From Colius striatus (taxonomy: Eukaryota; Chordata; Aves; Coliiformes; Coliidae), in NCBI RefSeq assembly GCF_028858725.1, contig NC_084776.1, positions 3,286,001-3,350,000 on the forward strand: DNA of 64,000 nt. The letters are read 5' to 3'. Of this stretch, positions 54,226 to 64,000 are shown piece after piece. The notes under the pieces are model-generated. The model was given only the letters and a program-made list of their open reading frames with translations. It had not been told where the DNA came from and made no database searches. The position numbers and the translations under genes are program-made. Position 1 is the stretch's first letter; every line of letters begins with the position of its first letter.

Positions 54226-57200
54226 AAAGGCTTTCCTTCCTCTGCTAAACTTGATGAGTGTGCATTGAGATGAAGGTTTGTTTTCTGCAGCCCAAGTAAG
54301 AACTTGAAGGTGTTATAAACATCCTGCCAGTAAAATAGCTTTTTTTTGTTTGCTTATTCATGACAGCAAAAGTAAAATTTATGAAAGAACTGAAGAAGAG
54401 CTGAATAAGAGATTCAGAAATAAGAATTTCTTACTGATGTGAGATCTTCTTATTAAAGAATAATAAAAAAAGAAATGCTGAGAGATTTGCATATTCTTTT
54501 AATGGATTATTTTGAGCTTCCATTGAAGCAGATACACTTTTAGCAGATTGACTTCAATGCCAATTGGGTAATAGAGCAAGAAGAAAAGCCATAATGTCTT
54601 TCTTTAGAGCAGAGTCATTTAAAGCCAAAATATGACTAATTATCACAATTGAATTTGTGAAACCCCTTGCATTTGTTAATAGACTTACTGTGTTAATGTC
54701 TCTGTGAATGGATGGAAAATCCAAACTAAGAAAAACCCAAAACCTTTGTGTACTTTTAAGAAACAAATATGTTCTTTTATTTTCTCACACAAACAAAGGA
54801 AAAATCAGGAAATACCAGTTTCTACTATGTAGCAGTAGTTTAAAAGGATATTTAAAGATTTTTATGGCTTTTCTACAAAAGCTTAAACCAATTTTACAGA
54901 AATATGAAAGTTGTGTGAGAAGAATGAGATCCATTATGCAGCAGGGAAATTACTGTGAATTCCTGATTACAGTAATATCTGGTATTACTAGTAGTAGTAG
55001 TGGAGTTTAGCTGTTGCTTAGCAGAAGTCTGTCCAAGAAGGAAATATGGGGTTTTTTTTACTCAATTAGTGAAGGATTTGTGTACCCTACAGTGTGCAGC
55101 GTCAAAAGGCATAAAATGATTGAAAATACAAACTATTTTGGCTGAAATAATGGAATATTCACAATGAGAAATATGAAACAGCATTTAAGAAGTGTGGGTC
55201 AGATGGAATGAATGAGCTGTTCTATATAAAAGGGTGTTATTGAGACAATTGATTATAAGGACTTAAATCCAAATCTCACAAGGGGAAAATTGGCATTTTT
55301 TTACCTATGGAGTAATCTTTGCTAGTGAACTGAAACCTAAGTACCAACATTGATCCATTAGAACTTAGACATTCAGCCAGTATCATTGACAATCTTAGTT
55401 ACACTACTTGGGAAGCCAGAGATGCATAAATAAGAGACTGTGGTAAGCTGTTGAAGTGAGGTGACTTGTTACAGACTTTCTGGGTTGGATACTTTGTGCA
55501 GTAAACCTTGAGGTTTTGTCATCTGTTCTCAGCTTTTACTGTATGAGCTTCATAGCACAACAAAGAAACCTTGTCCTGTTGAAGTGCTTTCATTTGATAT
55601 CCATGTCGTATCTCTGTATGGACCCATGGAAACTACTCAGCAGCACTGTATACCATGATTATGTCTGGATTGTTTTGCATTCATTGTGCACTTGCATCTG
55701 TGAACACATGCAGTTTCATTATTGTACCAGTGTGGTTTGGAAATCTGGGACCTGATTGCAACCAACTACTGGGCTATGCTGCCTGGTAGAATGCAGATCT
55801 GTATTTCATGCATTATGTATCTAGTGACTAACTCTCCACAGATGTCATTTTGGCCCTGGATGCCAGACTGTTTTTTCTTGGTTGGGTTTTTTTCTTTTCT
55901 CCCTCCTGACTCACTGGAAGAGTGCTGCAGTTAAGCAGTGAGTCTAATGATACTTACATTTCTGACCTATACTTAATTCTTCCTGGGGAAAAATAAAATA
56001 GGTCCATTACAGTCCAGATCTCTCACGAGGTGATTTATACTATGTCTCTTGCAATAACTTCCCTTTTAGAATGGATAGATCCACTAGTAGTTTTATTAGC
56101 TTTGGAATAATTCAGCACCTGCATTGGGGAGACTTTGTAAAAGGATCATTTCTAACGGTGTTAACTGCATATCGTAAAAGGCTGAATTGCTTTGTTGCCC
56201 TGTGTGTAAGAAGGAAGATAGTTAAGTTAGTGAGGGAAAATAGTTATTATTTATGTTAGAAAAACTTTAAAGCTCAAAAGAAATATTCATTTAAAAATAT
56301 TTTATAAAATAGATGAAAAATAGAGAGATTTCTTATTTTACCTGTCAGTAATCTGTGCTTTTAAAGTCTGTCACCTGAAAGCTCAGCTGTTGCTTATTGT
56401 CCTTGTGACCAAGTTATAGATTTGCTCTGCAATTACAGAATACTTTGTTTTTTTCCAGTGGTCTGTATGATCTCTTCTAAAGTGCTAATATGTCATATAG
56501 TAAAACCTTGGATAAAAATAGTCTGAAAAGACAGTGATGACAGCAAATAATTTGCTTCCCTTTTGGACTGTAGACCCTTTATGCATGTTCTGTGGTGAGT
56601 AGGAACTAGTTGCAATCTCTTCTCTTTTTTTGAAGGGATTGAGTCATGGCTTAGTGAATTCCAGTTCTTTTTTGCTGCTTGAAAATTCTTGGCCTATTGT
56701 AATCAATATTCTCAGACAAACATCAGCTAACATATCACTGACATTCATGGCTTGTATTTTAATGATATGTTGCTTTTAGTAAACATATGTTATAGGAAAT
56801 AGCATTTACCTTTCCATATCGTCAGAATGCTACTCACTCTGTCTGAATTAATCTAAGAAATACTGTTTATATTGCTGCTTCAGTGAGCCAGGAAAAACTG
56901 CACAAATGTGTCCTGACCATCCAGTGAAATATGCTTGTATACTGTTTTCACAGTCAAGGTTCTATTTGAGTTGCTAACAAGAAGAGCCATTATTCTTTCT
57001 AAGAACTAAGAGCTCAGACATAGGCTAAATTTTGAGATAAAGATCAAATTCTAGGAATGATGTCTGTACTTGGAAAATGTTTTGAATGTTTGTCAACCAT
57101 CTAGACAAATTGAAGAAATCCAGTCAATTATTTAACTTAATGATGCAGGATGGATGTTAATGCATGGTTGCTTTATCTAGTATAAATGTAGCATAAATCC

Positions 57201-60200
57201 AGGCTACTACGGTGGTCTTGTAGTTCTATTTTTGTGCTACGTGAACTTTCTTGTCTGTGTGTTGAGCTAGCTCGGGGAACTGGTCCAGCTAAAACATAAC
57301 CTTGCCAAAAAAAATTGACTGCATAAATATTAAGACATAGGAGCAAGGAGACAGGGCCACTGGTTTTGACAGCAATGTTCCATATGTCAAATTAAAGTGG
57401 TCACTTAACCATGACTTAAGAAATCATCACTATGTCAACTCTGCGTGCTGATGCAGTGTTTCTCTGAGAGATGTGTAAACTAAGAAGGGCTTTACCTGAA
57501 AGACTAGTACTGAATTAGTAGACTGATGGGTACAATTAGTTCAGTTTTCCTGAATTAATGCTCAAAATGTACCTTTAAAAGTTACAGTGACTGTGTGGTG
57601 ACAGATTCCACTTTTGCCTCGATGGTTTTCTTTTCCCATCTCAGTTACTTTCTTTTGATTTTTTTTTTCTTTAAATGTTTTACAGCAAATGTAAATGATT
57701 CATTTGTAATTAAATGCTGTGTTTCCATGGTTTCATATTTTATTATATATGTACTACCTCCATCTGAACCCACAGGTATTTCCTATCAATACCACTTTTG
57801 CTATTTGGAATGAATTACTGTAACTTACGTCATTCACTGAACCGTGTAATTTTGATAATTACCAAACCTAAGAAATTAATCCACTTGGTATGAGTAAATA
57901 ACATACCCTTCATACTAAGGGAAAAAGAAAATCTTCCACTTGTTGAGGGTGAACTCTGTAGTTGGTTTCTCAATATGTTTGTATGTCTATGTATTGTCTT
58001 CCATTGGCAATGGATTTCTAACTGAAATGGGTCTAACGCAGAGGGTGGGTTATTTTGTGTGTGTTATTTTATTTCCTGAGGATTTTCAGTTACTTTGGGA
58101 TGAAACAATGTTTTCAGTGACTGATGAGAACAGAAAAGGGATACTGAAGTTTCTAGCAGACGATTCTTTAATGATATGTGTAATTGGATAAGACTTGCCA
58201 CAAATATTGGGTATCCTGAAGCAAAGTAAACAACGTCTTTTGGCAATAGTGGAATTTGAGTGTGGACTGTGTTTACTGGCAAGTAAGGTTCATGAATTTT
58301 CTTAGTGTGTTATAAGGTTTCTCAAAGACAAATGAAAGCCTAAACTTAAATTCAAAATATACTGAAATACTGAGTGTTCAGCTCTTGGAATTCCAATCCA
58401 GCGTTTCACTTGTTATATTTGTGTCCATTAAAGTCATACTGAAAGAAGGAAATGTTTTAGTTTACAGCCATCAATAGCTCGATATAATTGAATTCTGACC
58501 TTATATAGATTATAACATTAAAATATTCGAAAGTATTTCTGAAACCCTCATGGTAAAACCTTACAGCTGTACTTGCATGCTTTTCCTGTTTCATCAGTTT
58601 TCCATTCTTCGAGCTGTGAACGGATTCAGACATGACCGTGAAGCGTGGCATAGACCCTGCTAAATTGACCGTGTGGGTGATTTAACGTGAGATGAAAGAT
58701 TAAGAAATCACATAAGTCTTTCAGACACTTGTCTTCAGTGCATTAGGCATCTCATGACTGAACAATAAAGTTTTCAGCTTGGTTGGCAGTGAGGAGCAGC
58801 TCTGCCCACGGCAGCTTCCAGAGCTGGGGCTCTGTTGAGCTAGTCCTGGGTTCAATGGTCAAAGGCAGAACTGGAAGAACATGACATGTGATGGTGGCTG
58901 GGCTTGTAAGAGCAAAGCCATTGTGATTGCTCTTAGTTTTAGAGAGAGTTTATTTATTGAGGATGTCCTTTTATTTTTATGCTAGATGATGTGACTGGGA
59001 TTCAGTGAGACATTGTCTTGTAGCACTGGTAGAAGCAGTTACTGTGATTTTCCAAAAGCTCTTTGATTTCTTTTGGTGTCCAGGATTCCATCTGTATTAC
59101 AAAACAAAATAATATCCAACAGCTGCATTCTGGAGATCGGTTTCATCTTGTATCCTGTCATTTCATACAGTCTTTAAATATGTCCAGCCTGTACTGCTTG
59201 GGACTGCTGTGGTTCTGAGACTTTTCTTTTTGCTTTAGGTAATACATCAAACTGGAGGCAGCTGCTTCGTTTAAGTCATCCCATATCTGCAGTTAAGGTC
59301 ACTGCTGAATTAGTTGAAAAACCTGAAGAACTTGTGACCAGTGTTCATTTGTGGACTTTCATATCATGTCAGTTCTTTAGTTGAAGAGCTGTGCTGTTCT
59401 TTGCTGATGTGCTTGTACACAGGTACAAAGCAGGTTATAGCAGATGCCCAGAGTGTCTTTGTTGCTGGCATACAATGTGTTAAGATCAGCAGAATTTAAA
59501 ACCAAGTGAATTCAGACTACAGGAGTGGTAAAAATTGTCTGAGATTGTGGGTCATCTTTTTTGCTGTTACAAGTTCTTGAAATAGCTTTTCCAGCACCAT
59601 TTTTGATAGATGATTTCTGGGTTATTATTCATTTATAAAATGGGACACCTTAAAGGAGAGAGATTAATAGCTCTGTGAAATTTTAGCAAGGACTTTACAT
59701 AGAAACAGTGCTCTCTGTCTCTTAAAAAGTACATCATTAACAAGTAGATTGAAACAGTGTTGAATATTTCATGTTCTGTTAAATACTTTGATATTTTGAA
59801 ATTCTTGCTCAGTTTTGCAAACATTGTGTTACAGTTCTAGGGGAAAAAACCAGTATCACTTGCCTTCTTGCCCCTGTAATGGAAGACAGAAATGATAACT
59901 CTGGTGTAGTGTGTGTCTGAATATAGTATTCCTGCAAATCTAAATATATTAAAATGTGAGGTGTGTAACTGGTTTCAAAATATGTTACATATATAGTTGC
60001 AAGTATATACTTTTAATTTTTTTCCCACAGTACTACCAGGTCAGCTGAAGTTGTTTGAGTAAATGAAGATGTAAATGTGTTCTCTGCCTGGCATACAGAC
60101 TGTATTTGTAGATCCTGCAAAGCCAGCTTACCAGTGACATCCATCTGTTTTATACTTAGTGTAAAGGAGTTAATGACCTGAGTAGTTAAGACTGTCCAGA

Positions 60201-63200
60201 CAATCTGTATAATCCTTTCACACAAATGAGATACTGTTGCAGTTCACCATTAGTTTCTCTTAAATTTTTAAAACTATATTGTAGAGATCTTATTTCTGTC
60301 CTTCCTTCCCCAACTTCTTTAGTTTAATTGAACTTGACAAAGTTGAAAATCAGTGCAGCAAGGTCAGATGTATGAACTTGAGGATATAAAAATCATTATT
60401 GACTAGTAAACTTGGAGCTTAGAAATAGGAGTCAGCCCTAATTTATCAATATTGATTTCATGTAGCCTCTATACTTTGACTTCAGGGTAGACTTTTGATG
60501 CTGCTTTGAGAAGGTAGTTTGAATTTTGCACAAACTGCAATGAAAATTAAGATAATCTGTGAGGCAAGCTATGTGTATCACTCCACAGAACAGTGCTGCA
60601 AAGGTGCTGTGTGACCTCGTGGTGTTATAAAAGAGCTTTAAGAAGCTTAGTAACAGGTTAAGGTGATGGGGAGAGACAGTCGGTTTTCTTATTAATGGTG
60701 TTATCCTGGAACAGACTGCATCTCGCTGGGCTGTAGGCCCTTTCAGTGAGAAAAGTGTTATAACTGCCAAGTGGAAAGATTTCATGCAGCAGTTGTGTTG
60801 GCCTTGGTACTCTCTTGAGGTAGCACTCTCTTCTAGATGGGGTGAAACATTGGCAGAAAAAACTAGCTGCTGTGTTATAAATTACAGATGCTTGTCTGAC
60901 TTGTGTTTGTTTTATAATGTACAGTCTTGTTTATAATTATAATATGAAAGGGCCTCTTTTTTTTTTACAAGTTATAATATATCCAGAAGAGGAGAAAGAC
61001 AACTATTGCTAGATGTTATTTCTTAATTGTTACTCCTCTTACCCTGGAAATATTCCCTGTTCCCAAGTTTAATCTATTCCTTCTAAATTTATTTAAACAG
61101 TACTGCTTACATAAATAACAAATGTAGTTGGTATTTAAATGATCTGTCTATTTTGAAGTAGTACTCTATTTCTGTTTAATGTAACTGCTGTGTTTAATCT
61201 TAGAATGAACTAATGCATGCCGTGTGACAAATTCATTCATTGCTTGGTGTTGTGCAGACAACACAAGTCAGCCACTAATATGGGCCCCTTGGGGAAATTC
61301 TGTGGCCTCACTGGAAATGCAAAGCATGTGAAACAGCAACAGAAAAACGATGCTGTGCTCCAAGCTACTGTAGAGGCTCTTGAAGTTCTCTAGTATACTC
61401 TGAGAGTAATGCAGAGGGTGATTTCATGCTTGTTATACTGCTGTTGTAACTCCTCAGTCCACTTCAGAATCAATTCTTGTTCAAAACCCAAGAGCAGAAA
61501 ACCAACAACAAATATTGAGTGTATAATAGCAGATTTATTTCCCTGTTGCTACCAATCAGACCTCTTCTACCACTTCCTTTGGAAGAATCAATATTTGAAA
61601 CCCAGACACATGTAGGCAGGAATATGAGTCCTTGTTGTGAGGCAACTGATGATGTCATAACAGCAGAGCCACAGTTATAAAGTTTGTTTAGATGGGAAGA
61701 TAATGCACAACTTGTATGGTGGTTAGGATTTTATAAATGTATCCTTTCAGTTGGGGGAATGGTCCTGACCATTAGAAAAATGAGTCAAAGATGAAAAGAC
61801 CTCACTGATTTCTCTAGAGATGGTACTTGGCAGTTTACTTACACTCCCTTAGAAATGCATTCTCCCTGCCCTTTGGATTTGCATCTTAATTAGTTTTACT
61901 GAAAAAATTAACTGTGGCATAGTGGAGATGCTCATGTCTATTAGAAAGGTTCATCTAACCTGATGTTTTTCATCCAAACATGAGAGTATAAAAGTGATTA
62001 ATACATTTATTTATTTGAAATAACTTAGACTTTTCTGATAATTCCACACTGTGACTTTTACCTTGATATTTGTGGCCCTAGTTCTTTGGAATGCTTTTGG
62101 TTGTAGAACTCTCCAGACACATGACTGAATGATGTGTGAGTGACTGGGACTCTACAGTGACTTACTTTCCTTCTTTATAGATCACCTAATGGAGGAGATT
62201 GCTTCTGTTCCTTATTATTGTGATATTTCATTTCTGTCACATCAGTCTGTGTCACATATGAAAGCTACTAGTAACAGTATTTTTAGCAGATATCTCTCAC
62301 CCAACAATACATCACGATAACCTTTGCACATCATGTAGTTTAAAAATCTACAGCAGTGCTGTGTGTCTTTAAGTGACTGATGTCTATATATATTATTAAC
62401 AACAGCATGTTTTTCCCAGTATTGTGCACTGACAGCCAAGTGTTGGATAGAATGAATTGCCCTCCATTATGTATCATAAATCCCACAAATCATGTAGTGC
62501 ATCTTCTTGTTTGCTTTGAGAATGCACTGAGTGCTCCTTACCACATTCTTCCTTGTTGTCTTGATACTCATTTAGCGTTTTCTGCTCTCTGCAGCATTGC
62601 TGGGAGGGTGGAGGGCAAGGAATCAGCCTGGTAGCTGTAGCTGGTGGAGAACTAGCAGTTAGTCTGGTTTTGCAGCACAAGGCCTATTTTGTTCTCTCCT
62701 TTCCTCTGTGTGCCCTCCTCACACCTCCTCCCTGGGCTGCTAAGAGAGTATTTGTCTCCAGCAAGCCTAGAGCTGGAAAGGATGGAAGCACACAACTATG
62801 TTATACATACCACAGATCAAAATCACACTGTCAAAACATGAAAATACCTCAATAATTTTCTTTTTAATTTTAAGTGCCAGCCACAAGAAATCAGTTGCTC
62901 TGAAGCTACTACACATAATGTGTGCCAGCTCGCTTCTAGTTATGCTCTTGTTAAAATGTAAAGCAACAAATTTCCTACCAGTCTCTGCAAATCAGTGTAC
63001 TGTAACTTTCATTATAAGAAGGTGGTGAACACAATGCAACTTCTTAACAGCTGCAGAAAGTGATGTGAAGCTATTAAAATCTTTTCAAAACAAGTAACAA
63101 GAGGTTATTTTTTATCTCTATTCCTAAAAACATAGCATGTTATTTTAAGCAGATAATACTATGTTTGCTCTTATCTGAACTGAGTACATTTTCACATGAG

Positions 63201-64000
63201 TTCTCTACCTTTGCATTGCTTTGAAATTAAGATCATGTGAAAAACTAATTCTGAATTGCACTGTAATGGCTGGATTTGAAAATGAGGATTTGGATGTTAC
63301 ATTTTATGTATGCAAATGACATCTGCTAACAAGGGATTTGAGTTCACTGTTACCCTTTCCTTTTAGATTTATGATTCCATGAGAGTTGCCTATTCTATTG
63401 TTTCTTTTTATGCCAAACTATTTGGTTCTCCTTTGGGTATTCTCAAGAGGTGAGAGAAGTCTGAATTGCTTACAAAGGAACCAAGTTGTTTGGAAATAGG
63501 TAACCCATTACAAATACAAATTGGAAATAAAGGCAAAACAATTGAGACTGTCCATGCTGAGGTGCACACAACAGTCAATCTATTAATAGACTGAACAGAA
63601 AGGTTTTTAGAAGTTCAATAATCATGATCAATAACCGAAGCCTTAATAAGTGACCTTTTTTGAGGTGTGATTTCAGATCCAAAAGGAAAAATGCTATCTG
63701 GCTTACTTCTTTTGGCAGCTAAGTCGAAGTTTCACTTGTAGTGTGATTAGCATCATTTCCATGGAAGTTAGTAGCTAAAGTTCATAGCCATAGAACAAAG
63801 CTGTAGCAAAGAGGGACACTGTCTTTCCTACATGTTTATCTTGACACTTGACATGTCATTAAAACTGAGGTCAGCACCATCTCCAGTAGAATGAATTCTT
63901 TCACACACTATGAGTGGCTGTCAACTCAGAAATAGGATGTGACTATGATATTTCATATATATTGCTCAAAATAGATTCCCAAATATGGAGTTCTCCAAAT
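54226..64000. other. Intron 2 segment to window end, nothing recognised
   Basis: AT-rich DNA with a (TAG)4 run at 54989-55000. All open frames are under 120 codons. I looked here for PRKCA exon 3 (phase-1 entry, encoding the Cys-Cys-Phe-Val-Val-His core) and did not find it. No RNA gene or clear transposon was seen. Confidence 0.65.

Larger units (their letters stand above)
14237..64000 (+). other. PRKCA: PRKCA intron 2 (incomplete, at least 49.8 kb)
   Basis: From the GTAAGCC donor to the window end I find no sequence fitting exon 3. That exon should encode the rest of C1A, with a Cys-Cys-Phe-Val-Val-His core. A long second intron is also a feature of mammalian PRKCA. The sequence is AT-rich and holds CR1 fragments, one minisatellite and scattered short repeats, listed separately. 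The call depends on my not having missed an 80-nt exon by eye. Confidence 0.85.

Noticed and set aside
14237..64000. Search for PRKCA exon 3 and for intronic microRNA or tRNA genes
   Set aside because: No sequence fitting the Cys-Cys-Phe-Val-Val-His exon was found, and no long imperfect hairpin or tRNA cloverleaf was convincing by eye.

Overview
The window is vertebrate nuclear DNA, most likely from a bird. It is AT-rich and almost entirely non-coding. It contains 3'-end pieces of CR1 retrotransposons with the typical sauropsid/avian tail (20545-20696 on +, 40472-40775 and 54177-54225 on -). The only gene I can support is the 5' end of PRKCA, encoding protein kinase C alpha, on the + strand. 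No bacterial, viral or CRISPR-like content was seen.

Layout: 1-9.87 kb is upstream intergenic DNA with small tandem repeats at 1.2, 4.3, 6.2 and 7.1 kb. At 9870-10200 a GC-rich, degenerate GTGTG/GAGCCG repeat leads into a CpG island (about 10.12-11.05 kb) holding a TATA-less promoter with GC boxes, an AP-2-like site and a CRE-like site. The start codon at 10538 is the first ATG in more than 400 nt. Coding exon 1 (10538-10710) gives residues 1-57 and part of Trp58: the divergent N-terminus, the pseudosubstrate and the first half of the C1A zinc finger. Intron 1 is 3,494 bp and contains a second GC-rich patch at 11.58-11.75 kb. Exon 2 (14205-14236) is only 32 nt and continues C1A. Everything after 14237 is read as intron 2, which runs at least 49.8 kb to the window end; I could not find exon 3.

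Intron 2 holds the CR1 pieces, a clean five-copy 46-bp minisatellite (23946-24175), a perfect 16-bp inverted repeat with a 95-bp spacer (52414-52540), a small hairpin (37248-37276) and a few short direct repeats. Two open frames of over 150 codons (17692-18165 on -, 28196-28657 on +) match nothing I know and are close to chance length. The remaining open frames are short, often overlap, and in places arise from repeats.

I did not find a convincing new biological system. The items most worth checking are the promoter-proximal repeat, the rotating-frame minisatellite, the perfect inverted repeat and the bird-type PKC-alpha N-terminus.
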